Source: CAZAYY01 sp964489525 | GTDB taxonomy: Bacteria; Chloroflexota; Anaerolineae; Anaerolineales; JABWBV01 | Assembly: GCA_964489525.1 (NCBI GenBank) | Contig: CAZAYY010000009.1 | Location: 93,414 to 157,413 of the forward strand | Reading direction: 5' to 3' | DNA length: 64,000 nucleotides | Part shown: piece by piece, positions 41,622 to 49,777 of the stretch | Numbering within the stretch: position 1 is the first letter of the stretch | How the letters are laid out: each line of letters starts with the position of its first letter | Program-made: the position numbers and the translations under genes | The notes under the pieces: model-generated | What the model saw: only the letters and a program-made list of their open reading frames with translations | The model's database searches: none | What the model was told of the DNA's origin: nothing

Positions 41622-42883
41622 ACCAGCCTGCTTTCAAACAGAAAACGCTCGAGTTTTCGGCCAATTTGCCGGCGCGTCACCGCTTGGGGTGGGTGATGAG
41701 CTGGGTGTTTTGGGGGTCAACGCTGATTGGGATTCTCGTTCTAATCACACTGCTGTATAACGTTGGAAATTCCATTGCCGGGTATGCCGCCGTAGAAAAT
41801 AAAATTGACCCGGATACCCTGGCAAGGAATGGGGTTCCGTTGGAGCAGCTTAATCAATTGGATTTGATTTCTGTTTTGCAAGAAAACATTTCTGCCGGGC
41901 TGTTAAGGCGTTTTGAAAGCGACCAACCGCTGGCAGAGCGCTCACGCGAAGAGATTTATGATCTGGTGCTGGAAGTAGTTGTGGAACCAGAGGTAGTAAA
42001 AACCTGGCCTCTGGTGATGTCTTTGCTGAACAAAGCCCAGGTGGAGGCCGAAATGCAGGCGCTGCAAGCGGAAAACCACCCCAAAGCGGAACTGCAATTC
42101 ATTAACTGGTTGGATGCCGATTTTATCCGGAGCCCCCAGAGCAGTGACCCGGAATTGGCAGGCGTACGCACGGCGATTTTGGGATCATTGTATGTTATTT
42201 TCGTGACAATTGGATTTTCTTTTCCGGTAGGGGTTGGGGCTGCGGTATATCTGGAAGAATACGCACAAAATAACTGGATTAACCGGCTGATTCGAACCAA
42301 TATCAACAATCTTGCTGGCGTGCCTTCGATTATTTATGGTATCCTGGGCCTTGCCATTTTTGTGCGCTTGCTGGAACCCTTCACGAGCGGAATCTTTTTT
42401 GGCTACGGTGCGGAAGATGCTACGCTAAACGGCCGCACGATTTTATCTGCAGGCCTGACATTGGGCCTGCTCATCCTCCCGGTCATTATCATCAATGCCC
42501 AGGAATCTATTCGAGCGGTTCCGGTCTCGCTGCGCCAGGCGAGTTATGGCCTTGGAGCGTCTAAATGGCAGACCGTGTGGAGTCATGTGCTTCCCAATGC
42601 CATACCGGGCATCCTGACCGGGACGATCCTCGCCATGTCCCGCGCCTTGGGCGAGACAGCGCCGTTGATTGTGGTGGGTGCTTCGACCTATGTTACCTTT
42701 GACCCGGATGGAATTTTTTCCAAATTTACGGTGCTGCCCATCCAGATTTATCAATGGACGTCGCGTCCGCAAGATGAATTCCGGAATATAGCCGCTGCTG
42801 CCATTATTGTGCTGTTGGTTTTGTTGATTTTATTAAACGCCACCGCAATTTTGTTGCGAAATCGGTATAGCAAGAAGTATTAG
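41618..42883 (+). CDS. pstA: Phosphate ABC transporter permease PstA with extracytoplasmic insert
   Basis: 421 residues, longer than the usual near-300. Helix 1 at about 25-50, then an insert of about 120 residues (charged and helical: LEQLNQLDLISVLQENISAG, ERSREEIYDLVLEVVVEPEV), then the conserved core with AAVYLEEYAQNN, NLAGVPSIIYGILGLA, SLRQASYGLGASKWQTVW and MSRALGETAPLIVVGA. It pairs with PstC to form the channel. The 4-base overlap with pstC implies translational coupling. Confidence 0.93.
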   Translation: MNQPAFKQKTLEFSANLPARHRLGWVMSWVFWGSTLIGILVLITLLYNVGNSIAGYAAVENKIDPDTLARNGVPLEQLNQLDLISVLQENISAGLLRRFESDQPLAERSREEIYDLVLEVVVEPEVVKTWPLVMSLLNKAQVEAEMQALQAENHPKAELQFINWLDADFIRSPQSSDPELAGVRTAILGSLYVIFVTIGFSFPVGVGAAVYLEEYAQNNWINRLIRTNINNLAGVPSIIYGILGLAIFVRLLEPFTSGIFFGYGAEDATLNGRTILSAGLTLGLLILPVIIINAQESIRAVPVSLRQASYGLGASKWQTVWSHVLPNAIPGILTGTILAMSRALGETAPLIVVGASTYVTFDPDGIFSKFTVLPIQIYQWTSRPQDEFRNIAAAAIIVLLVLLILLNATAILLRNRYSKKY

Positions 42884-42906
42884 ATCTGATAGATAGGAAA
42901 CCCGAC

Positions 42907-43734
42907 ATGCTAAAAATTGAACAACCTGGAATCGAAACCAACTCTCCGGCCCCTGGGTCCGAACCGGTTGCCATTGAGGCCCGTAACCTCTCGATCTATT
43001 ATGGCAATTTTGAAGCGGTGCGCAGTGTGGACTTAAAAATATTTAACAAAAAGATCACTGCAATCATTGGCCCTTCTGGCTGTGGAAAGAGCACTGTGCT
43101 CCGGGCTTTTAACCGGATGAATGAACTGGTGCCAACTGCCTGGGCCAAAGGGGAGGTGCTTTATCACGGGAAAAACATCTATGACTCGGATGTGGACTCA
43201 GTGGAAGTGCGCCGCCGGATTGGTATGGTTTTTCAAAAGCCCAACCCCTTCCCCAAGAGCATTTATGAAAATGTAGCCTGGGGAGCGCGAATCAATGGAT
43301 TTAAGGGTTCAAAAAGCGATATGGATGACCTTGTGGAGAGCTCCATCCGCGGCGCCGCACTTTGGGATGAAGTTAAAGATAAACTTCAACAGTCTGGCCT
43401 TTCGCTTTCTGGCGGCCAGCAGCAGCGCCTGTGTATTGCCCGTACCATTGCCATTAAACCGGATATCATTCTGATGGACGAGCCTGCTTCTGCGCTTGAC
43501 CCCATTGCGACCTTGAAAATTGAAGAACTGATGCGCGAATTGGCCCAGAATTACACCATCATCGTGGTTACCCATAACATGCAGCAGGCAGCCCGCGTAT
43601 CCGACTTTACTGCCTTCTTCAATATGGGTGAAGGGCGGGCGGGTATCCTCGAAGAGTACGATCAGACCACCCGAATTTTCACCAACCCCGCCAAGAAGAC
43701 CACGGAAGATTACATTACCGGACGTTTTGGTTAA
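42907..43734 (+). CDS. pstB: Phosphate ABC transporter ATP-binding protein PstB
   Basis: 275 residues. Walker A GPSGCGKSTVLRAFNRMN, the PstB-specific region FQKPNPFPKSIYENVAWG, signature LSGGQQQRLCIAR, Walker B ILMDEPASALDP and switch VVTHNMQQAARVSD are intact. It energises PstCA. It is 23 bases after pstA and 18 before arsC. Confidence 0.97.
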   Translation: MLKIEQPGIETNSPAPGSEPVAIEARNLSIYYGNFEAVRSVDLKIFNKKITAIIGPSGCGKSTVLRAFNRMNELVPTAWAKGEVLYHGKNIYDSDVDSVEVRRRIGMVFQKPNPFPKSIYENVAWGARINGFKGSKSDMDDLVESSIRGAALWDEVKDKLQQSGLSLSGGQQQRLCIARTIAIKPDIILMDEPASALDPIATLKIEELMRELAQNYTIIVVTHNMQQAARVSDFTAFFNMGEGRAGILEEYDQTTRIFTNPAKKTTEDYITGRFG

Positions 43735-43752
43735 TATCGGGAGACCCATCGA

Positions 43753-44175
43753 ATGACTCAAAGAAAAGTATTGGTTTTGTGCACGGGGAATTCTTGCCGT
43801 TCCCACCTGGGTGAAGCGCTCATCAACGCCCGCCTGGGTGAAACCTGGCAGGCTTACAGCGCTGGCACAGCCCCGGCGGGGTATGTTCATCCCATGGCCC
43901 TGGCTGTATTAGAAGAATTGGGCATCCACCACGCGGGACATTCAAAGCACGTGGATGAGCTTCGGGATGTTACTTTTGATGTAGTTATCACTGTTTGTGA
44001 TGATGCAGCTGAAAACTGCCCGCTCTGGTTGGGCCCAGGAAAACGGGTTCACCTCGGCTTTCCCGATCCGGCTAAAGCTGAAGGCAGTCCCGAACAGCAG
44101 ATGGCAGTTTTTCGGGCTGTGCGCGATGGCATTGCTCAAAAACTGGTTAACTACTTGGCGGCACTGCCTGGGTAA
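43753..44175 (+). CDS. arsC: Thioredoxin-coupled arsenate reductase ArsC (low-MW phosphatase fold)
   Basis: 140 residues. P-loop CTGNSCRS with C10 and R16, plus C82 and C89 in TVCDDAAENC: the same three cysteine numbers used in the Staphylococcus pI258 ArsC relay. It reduces arsenate to arsenite using thioredoxin. The P-loop has an extra Cys15. Position 18 bases after pstB fits: arsenate enters through Pst when phosphate is scarce. A plain tyrosine phosphatase is less likely given C82 and C89. No arsenite exporter is present in the window. Confidence 0.88.
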   Translation: MTQRKVLVLCTGNSCRSHLGEALINARLGETWQAYSAGTAPAGYVHPMALAVLEELGIHHAGHSKHVDELRDVTFDVVITVCDDAAENCPLWLGPGKRVHLGFPDPAKAEGSPEQQMAVFRAVRDGIAQKLVNYLAALPG

Positions 44176-44196
44176 ACTGGTTGGGCGAGGCCGCCC

Positions 44197-44224
44197 TTGA
44201 ATTCTTTAAAAATCGGTGTATACT
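44197..44224 (+). promoter_or_regulatory. Promoter of phoU
   Basis: TTGAAT (44197-44202), 16-base spacer, TATACT (44219-44224), 31 bases before the phoU ATG. phoU can thus be expressed apart from pst. Confidence 0.65.
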
Positions 44225-44255
44225 CAATTACCCGGGAATCGTTTGAGGTGAGAAA

Positions 44256-44939
44256 ATGACAAGAGAAACGTTTGACAAACAACTAAAAGCCATTAAAGGC
44301 GATGTGCTTTTGCTGGGCAGTATGGTGGAGCAAGCCATGCAGGAAGCCATGAGCGCCCTTTTGGCTCGTGATATCGAAGCTGCGCGCAAGGTGTTTTTTG
44401 CGGATGATAAAATTAACGCCAAGCGTTTTGAAATTGAACACGATACCCTGATTGCGATTGCAACCCAACAGCCCATGGCTCACGATTTGCGCCTGCTCGC
44501 TGCAGTTTTGGAGATTATTTCCGACCTCGAGCGCATGGGCGATTACGCCAAAAGTGTGGCTCGAATTACCGTAAACCTGGGCCACGAACCTCTGGTGAAA
44601 CCGCTGATTGATATTCCCCGCATGGCTGAAATTGGTTTAGAGATGCTCAACCAGGCCCTGCAGGCGTTTGTGGATGAAGACACCCAAAAAGCGCGCCAAA
44701 TTCCCCAACGCGATGATGAAGTAGACCTGCTTTACGAGCAGGTTTACCGCGAGCTGCTGACGCATATTATGGCCAAACCCAGTGTGATGGACCAGGCCAA
44801 CAGCCTGCTCTGGATGGCTCATAAATTGGAACGATTTACCGACCGGGTAACCAACATTTGTGAGCGGATTGTGTTCATGACGACGGGTCAGATGAAAGAA
44901 ATGGACCTGGAAGACGAGATGCGTAAGCTTAAAAACTAA
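44256..44939 (+). CDS. phoU: Phosphate signalling protein PhoU
   Basis: 227 residues made of two PhoU three-helix repeats: first with MVEQAMQEAMSALLARD and LLAAVLEIISDLERMGDYAKSVAR, second with MLNQALQAFVDEDTQKAR and MAHKLERFTDRVTNICERI. The E/DxxxD metal-binding motifs (DLERMGDY, KLERFTDR) are present. PhoU links Pst to the PhoR kinase and limits phosphate uptake. GAGGTGAG precedes the ATG. A palindromic terminator follows. Confidence 0.95.
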   Translation: MTRETFDKQLKAIKGDVLLLGSMVEQAMQEAMSALLARDIEAARKVFFADDKINAKRFEIEHDTLIAIATQQPMAHDLRLLAAVLEIISDLERMGDYAKSVARITVNLGHEPLVKPLIDIPRMAEIGLEMLNQALQAFVDEDTQKARQIPQRDDEVDLLYEQVYRELLTHIMAKPSVMDQANSLLWMAHKLERFTDRVTNICERIVFMTTGQMKEMDLEDEMRKLKN

Positions 44940-45027
44940 CCCTCGGTCTCACTCCGAACTGGGCCGGGAGATTGCAGCCCCTATTATGGGTTGTTTGAGT
45001 GCCTGACGCCTATGATTGGATGAATGA

Positions 45028-45075
45028 ATATGGCCGCCTGGCGGATCTAATCCGCCAGGCGGCCATATGGTTTTT
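45028..45075. terminator. 19-bp perfect palindrome between phoU and the kinase gene
   Basis: Arms 45028-45046 and 45050-45068 pair perfectly around CTA, followed by GGTTTTT. It lies between convergent genes. Core GGCCGCCTGGCGG is the same as the palindrome at 4454-4490 apart from a paired change. Confidence 0.85.
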
Positions 45076-45155
45076 CTGGCGCACAACGTGGGGGGAGGGT
45101 GGGTTCTCTAGCCTGTATCCGGGGATGGCGGGAGTAAGCCAGAGCGAAAAGCGGT

Positions 45156-46964
45156 TCAGGGAGGGGGAGGATTGAGGCCTTTTAGCTTGTCCCAGGCATA
45201 ATAGGTGAGTCCCAGCAGTGCTGCGGCCAGACCGCCGTTGACGCCCCCACTGAGGATGTTGTTTTGAATGGCGTTTGCCAGGGCCTGGGCGCTCCAAATT
45301 CCGGCTGCGCCGCCCAAAATGGCAATAGTGATGGTCCATCCGTTTTTGCCGCCAAATTTACCCAAAAGCCAGCCTGATACCAGGCCAGCAAATACACTGG
45401 ATGCGACCACAAACCAATGCATCTGGCTCAGGTAGGACACAAAGCCGAGTGTCAGCCCGATGAGCCCCGCCAGGATAAACGGCCATCCCACGGTCAGGGC
45501 GATCATGTCCCCTACACCAGCGCCGGCAAAAAATCCGGCCAAACCGCCCAGGATGGTTCCGGAAGTTTCCCCTCCCAACCAGTTTCCCAACAGCCCGCCT
45601 AAACCAATTCCTCCCATCAGCACTGCACCCAATATGGATGTGGGCCGCTGCCAGCGTTGGCGCGCCAGGGGTTGGGTGGGTGGGGTTGANNNNNNNNNNC
45701 CCTTTGTGTGGGGGGCCCCCGCGGGGGGGGGGCGCGGGGGGGGGGGGGGGGGGGGCGTTGAAGCCGCTGGTGGGCTGCTGGTGCCAGGCTGCCAGCGCGG
45801 AATTGCCGGGTGGGGCAAATTGGGGTTAGGGCGCACAATGCCGCTGGATGGACTGCCTGCAGCCGGAGGAAATGGGCCGGGTTGGGAAGGCGGCAGCGGC
45901 TGCTGCACCGGGATGGCCGGGATTCGCCCAGGCCTGCGCGCATCGGTTGGCCTGGCCTGGCGCTGCTCGTCCAGCAGGCAGCGTGGGCATTGGGATAGGT
46001 GGGCGCTGTAATGGTGTCCGTTCCCACATGGCCGCAGCGAGCCTTCTGCCCTAGCAATCCCTTTAATCCAATCGTCTGCAGTGGGCCTTCTTCCGGGTTG
46101 GTTGTGTCCATCCACAAAGCAGCCTATCATCAGGTCTTGCAATACCGGGTGAAGGCTCTCAAAGGGCAGACCATTGGTGGGTGGGCCAACGGGTGAACCC
46201 CGCAGTTTGCCATATGGAAACCACCCCTGGGAAATTTTAACGGCAGTGGTTGGGGGTTCGTCAGTTTTCAGCCATTGGCTGCGGAAGGGGTGGCTGCCTT
46301 CCATCAAAAGCTGAAAAATCAAAACCCCCAGGGCGAAGTTGTCGCTTTCGGGGGTGCGGCGGGTCCGTTTGAAGTTTTTGCCCTGGAATTCTGGGGCTAC
46401 ATATTCGGGTTTCCCCACCGGGCAGGGGTAGGTTGTGGCATGTCCCAGCCGGTTTACCCCCCGCACCTGGAAGGAATCGGTGTCGATGATGGTGATCAGG
46501 GTGTTGGATTTTACAAGCACATTGCTCTCATTTAAATCCCCAATCACATATTCGCGGTAATGCAGGGCTGCCACAGCAGCAGCAAGGTTGTAAGCCGCCC
46601 GGTGTTGGTAGGGTTCGCCAAAGCCCGGCAGTTTTTGCCGCCTGCGGCGGGGATTGAAGACCTCAACCAGTTTGATAGCGTCAACGATATAAGGCATGAC
46701 ATAACCGCAGAACTGTTTTTCTGGGGTATAGATGATGTCTGCCGGCCATGCAATGGAGGTGTGATTTTGTGAGGCCGAGGGGTCGTCCGGGGGGTTGGCC
46801 AACATGGCTTTGAGCTTCAGCTCATATTCCGGGTTTGGATGAAGGTAAATTTTTGCCAGTTGGGTAGGCCGGTTTTGCAGCCGGTAAACCACGGCTTCTC
46901 CGCCCCGGTCCAGGCTGTCCCCCAGGGTGTAAACCTTTCCTTGGGTGTTCACCAATGGGTTCAT
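45156..46964 (-). CDS. TerY-P/YegI-like Ser/Thr protein kinase with membrane C-terminus (contains assembly gap)
   Basis: About 600 residues. Kinase domain at the N-terminus: glycine loop LDRGGEAVVYRL, lysine in LAKIYLHP, catalytic loop YVIGDLNESNVLV, metal motif IIDTDSFQV (DTD in place of DFG) and YVAPEFQG. This wording is that of YegI-like kinases encoded with VWA and PP2C proteins. A zinc-finger-like CGNGHHYS...CPRC follows (about residues 310-325), then a Pro-rich linker and several Gly-rich membrane helices. Ten N at 45690-45699 and low-quality G runs lie in the linker, so length and frame there are unsure. The start overlaps the PP2C stop (ATGA). Confidence 0.85.
   Translation of the reverse strand: MNPLVNTQGKVYTLGDSLDRGGEAVVYRLQNRPTQLAKIYLHPNPEYELKLKAMLANPPDDPSASQNHTSIAWPADIIYTPEKQFCGYVMPYIVDAIKLVEVFNPRRRRQKLPGFGEPYQHRAAYNLAAAVAALHYREYVIGDLNESNVLVKSNTLITIIDTDSFQVRGVNRLGHATTYPCPVGKPEYVAPEFQGKNFKRTRRTPESDNFALGVLIFQLLMEGSHPFRSQWLKTDEPPTTAVKISQGWFPYGKLRGSPVGPPTNGLPFESLHPVLQDLMIGCFVDGHNQPGRRPTADDWIKGIARAEGSLRPCGNGHHYSAHLSQCPRCLLDEQRQARPTDARRPGRIPAIPVQQPLPPSQPGPFPPAAGSPSSGIVRPNPNLPHPAIPRWQPGTSSPPAASTPPPPPPPRPPPAGAPHTKXXXXSTPPTQPLARQRWQRPTSILGAVLMGGIGLGGLLGNWLGGETSGTILGGLAGFFAGAGVGDMIALTVGWPFILAGLIGLTLGFVSYLSQMHWFVVASSVFAGLVSGWLLGKFGGKNGWTITIAILGGAAGIWSAQALANAIQNNILSGGVNGGLAAALLGLTYYAWDKLKGLNPPPP
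45690..45699. other. Scaffold gap (10 N) with doubtful flanking homopolymers
   Basis: Ten N are followed by CCC, then a run of G/C about 50 bases long up to 45757. The gap lies in the Pro-rich linker of the kinase. True length is unknown. Confidence 0.98.
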
Positions 46965-47752
46965 AGGCTTAAATCTGGCTCAATCTCGGCCAGTGCCGCT
47001 GCCAAAATCAGGGTGATGTCGTCATCGGTTCTGCGTACAATGCGTTCGGACCGCAAAAAGGCGCTCAGTGCCTGTTCGGCCTCAACCAGGTTGGATGAAC
47101 CTGCCGAAAAAGCCAGCAGTGGGTTGAAAAACTGGGGGTGGGGTTGATGGTCTGGTAGGCTGAAGGCTAACCGGGTCAGCCCGTCGGTCATTAAGGCCAG
47201 GGCGTGGGCCTGTTCGGAATAGACCCGCCCAACCATGTATTGCAGTGCGCCGGGCATGCTGAGGAAATAAGTTTCTCCGGCATATTCGCCCCGCTGGGGT
47301 TCGGCCACGGTTAACAAACTGCCATTTGCCAGCCGGGCCACAATGGCCCCATCGCCAATTTGCCCAACTGCCAGCCACTCCGGGGATGCCGCCGTTACCA
47401 TGAGCGTTGTGGAAAACTCGCGCACAGGCTCACCTGTTTCGGATGCCAGGATGTGCAGCTGTTCAATGGTGTGGGTAAAGACTGCTTTGAGTAGGTTTTC
47501 CCATTCCAGCTCGGTGTTTGGGTAGTGTTTGTCTGTTTCAGGCAGCAGTGCGTTGTGGAGAAAAGCAAGCGCTGCTTCAACGGCCAGGGCCGACCCCTCT
47601 TGCGAGCGCCGGGCCGACCCGGCCCCGTCTGCGGCGGCTGCAATGAAAAGCCCACCTGGCAGGGTTCTCCAGGCGTGCGCATCCTGGCAGGGTATGCCAT
47701 TTTTTTCGTGGCTGCTCCCTGCAACCGAAGCGCTGACGACTTTCCACTGCAT
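46961..47752 (-). CDS. PP2C-family protein phosphatase (YegK/TerY-P type)
   Basis: 263 residues. PP2C metal-site motifs appear in order: PCQDAHAW, AAADGAGSARRSQEGS, GQIGDGAIVARL, ALMTDGLTRLAF and TDDDITLIL. This is the short PP2C_2 type found next to VWA proteins. It should reverse phosphorylation by the kinase that follows, whose start codon overlaps this stop. The VWA gene lies 28 bases upstream. Confidence 0.9.
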   Translation of the reverse strand: MQWKVVSASVAGSSHEKNGIPCQDAHAWRTLPGGLFIAAAADGAGSARRSQEGSALAVEAALAFLHNALLPETDKHYPNTELEWENLLKAVFTHTIEQLHILASETGEPVREFSTTLMVTAASPEWLAVGQIGDGAIVARLANGSLLTVAEPQRGEYAGETYFLSMPGALQYMVGRVYSEQAHALALMTDGLTRLAFSLPDHQPHPQFFNPLLAFSAGSSNLVEAEQALSAFLRSERIVRRTDDDITLILAAALAEIEPDLSL

Positions 47753-47780
47753 GCCAGTTGGTCTTTTGGGGACTCTTTTT

Positions 47781-48491
47781 TCAGGTGTCTATGGCTGCCC
47801 ATCCGCTGGGGCTGGGCAGGGCAACCTGTTCGCCCAATTTCGATTGAGCAACTGCTGAAAGGCTTTTCGAAAGCCACTGGAACAGCTCTGTGAACGCCAG
47901 CCCGCGCAGTTTGAGCGGAGGGCGTTCGGGGCGCGAGAATTCGCTCAGGATTTTGAGATCTGCACTTTCTACGCCGATGCCGAAAAACAGCAGCCCTTTG
48001 CGTTCTTCTTCCTGCCGTACGGCATCTGCTGCTTCTTTCCAGCTATCCGTGGGTTTGCCATCGGTAAGTAAGAACATCCACGGTCGAAAATAGTCGGAGC
48101 TGTTGGTTTTATAAATTTCTTTGCGTTGGTGAATCAACCGCAGCCCGGTGCGCACAGCGTCGCCCATGGGGGTGCTGCCATGCGCCTCCAACCTGGGGGG
48201 AATGAAGCTGTCTACGGTGACGAAAGCGGTGTGGGCATCCAGGTCGCTTTCGCCTGTGCCGCGCACATCTAAAACCCTGGCTTTGCCACCAAAAGTGACC
48301 ACTGCCACCTCAACCCGCAGGGAGGCGAGTGTGTCGGCTTTTAGTTCCTGGTCGAAGGCTGCCAGGGCCTGGTTTAATTCTTCAATGGGTTTGCCGTTCA
48401 TGGAGCTGGATGTATCGAGCAGCAGCACAACCGGGCAGCGCGGCTCCGGGTTGTCTGCAAATTCAGCCTGGTCTAGCAGTGTTGGGTCCAT
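47781..48491 (-). CDS. TerY/YegL-like VWA-domain protein
   Basis: 236 residues. VWA fold with MIDAS motif LLDTSSSMNGKPI, the conserved Thr in GSTPMGDAV and the Asp in FLLTDGKPTD. SLRVEVAVVTFGG and LLFFGIGVESADL are typical of TerY/YegL. It binds a divalent metal and probably a partner protein, and could be the substrate or sensor of the kinase/phosphatase pair. GGAGG precedes the ATG. Confidence 0.9.
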   Translation of the reverse strand: MDPTLLDQAEFADNPEPRCPVVLLLDTSSSMNGKPIEELNQALAAFDQELKADTLASLRVEVAVVTFGGKARVLDVRGTGESDLDAHTAFVTVDSFIPPRLEAHGSTPMGDAVRTGLRLIHQRKEIYKTNSSDYFRPWMFLLTDGKPTDSWKEAADAVRQEEERKGLLFFGIGVESADLKILSEFSRPERPPLKLRGLAFTELFQWLSKSLSAVAQSKLGEQVALPSPSGWAAIDT

Positions 48492-48558
48492 ACTTCCTCC
48501 TGGAAATTTTAAATTAAGCGTACACTACACTGCAAAGAATTGCAAGAAAGATGCCAGT

Positions 48559-49695
48559 TTATGGGCTGCTGGGTCTGCTCCAGACAAACACCCGGAAAAC
48601 GCTGGCAGACCCTGCTGGCTGGTAAACGGGTAGGCCCTGGTCATTGGTGCCTGATTGCCGGACGGCTTGAACCGACCAGCGGAAAACGTGCGGCCCTGTT
48701 TCGGTGGGTTGGAAGGTATCGGGGACCGTAAACTTGGTATCGTTGACATAGTCCACCAGGCGGCGGCCATCTCCATTGGTGATGTCTTCAATGGTAACCT
48801 GGTAGGCTTCGTTGGCTGCCAGAACACCCACAGAGGCCCACTGAAGTGTGACCGTTTGGCTGGCGGTGTCGAAAACAGCCCCATCGACGGGCAGCAGCAG
48901 GTTCGGTCCGGCGTAGGGTGGCGGAATTGTGGGCGTGGGGGTAACTCCCACAAACCCTTGTTGGCACAATGGCAAAATCAGGGTTTGCCCGGCGCGCACA
49001 TTGTCACTGACCAAACCGTTCCAGTCCTTAATGGCCTGGATGGGAATGGCATAGTTTGCCGCAATCGTGCTGAGGGTATCGTTTGCCTGGACTTTGTAAT
49101 CCACTTTGGGGCAGGCCTGGCGAGTGGCTTCAAACGGGCTGAGGGTTGCGGTTGGGAAGGGTGTGGGTGTTGCCGTGGGGTAGGGTATTTGCAGTTTTTG
49201 ACCAATGGTCAGGTTCGAGCAGGTTGCAGGTAGATTGTTGAGCAGCACAATGCTTTGCACGGACACATCGAACGCGTAAGCGATGGTAATGCAGTTATCC
49301 CCGGAGGCAACCGTGTAGGTGAAAGGGGTGGGCGTAGGTTCTGGGGTGTTGGTTGGGGTGGGGGTCACAGGTGTCGCTGTCGGGGAGGGGGTGACCGTCA
49401 GGGTTGGGGTAGGGGTTTCGGTAGGTGGTACGGCAATTTGGGGCTGCTGGCGCACGAGGAAAAATACCAAAATGGCCCCAATGCTTAAGAACAGTGCCAG
49501 GAAACCCATTGCCGCCGGTAAGCTGAGCGTGATTTCGGGCATCCGGCTGCCCTGGATGGTTTTGGGAACTGCGTCTTCGGCGGCGGCTTTGGGGGCAATT
49601 TCGGTGCCGCAAACCAGGCAGCGGTTGGCGTTTTCGGGCAGGCGAGTGCCGCACACCGGGCAAAGGGTAGAGGAGGAAGTGGGTTCTTTTTTCAT
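48559..49695 (-). CDS. Membrane-anchored zinc-ribbon/LysM protein
   Basis: 378 residues. Cytoplasmic zinc ribbon (CPVCGTRLPENANRCLVCG) at residues 11-29, one transmembrane helix near 65-90 (MGFLALFLSIGAILVFFLV), a Thr/Pro-rich spacer, two LysM domains (YTVASGDNCITIAYAF; YKVQANDTLSTIAANYA) and a C-terminal Ig-like domain. LysM binds peptidoglycan or chitin-like glycans, so the outer part may sense the wall. The ATG at 49695 is favoured over the long frame, which would run past the divergent hemW start. It is 67 bases upstream of the VWA gene on the same strand and likely heads that operon. Confidence 0.8.
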   Translation of the reverse strand: MKKEPTSSSTLCPVCGTRLPENANRCLVCGTEIAPKAAAEDAVPKTIQGSRMPEITLSLPAAMGFLALFLSIGAILVFFLVRQQPQIAVPPTETPTPTLTVTPSPTATPVTPTPTNTPEPTPTPFTYTVASGDNCITIAYAFDVSVQSIVLLNNLPATCSNLTIGQKLQIPYPTATPTPFPTATLSPFEATRQACPKVDYKVQANDTLSTIAANYAIPIQAIKDWNGLVSDNVRAGQTLILPLCQQGFVGVTPTPTIPPPYAGPNLLLPVDGAVFDTASQTVTLQWASVGVLAANEAYQVTIEDITNGDGRRLVDYVNDTKFTVPDTFQPTETGPHVFRWSVQAVRQSGTNDQGLPVYQPAGSASVFRVFVWSRPSSP

Positions 49696-49742
49696 AGGCG
49701 GATAAAAATGCCAATTATTTTCAGCGTGCGGATTATACCATA

Positions 49743-49770
49743 TTGGCTGTTTTTGGCTGCATGATACAAT
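49743..49770 (+). promoter_or_regulatory. Leaderless-type promoter of hemW
   Basis: TTGGCT (49743-49748), 16-base spacer, TACAAT (49765-49770); the ATG at 49778 is 7 bases further, where transcription should start. No ribosome site exists. Confidence 0.65.
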
Positions 49771-49777
49771 AACCCTC

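Noticed and set aside
45460..46011. Plus-strand frame rich in Gly through the N gap
   Set aside because: It arises from the G run and unknown bases opposite the Pro-rich linker of the kinase.
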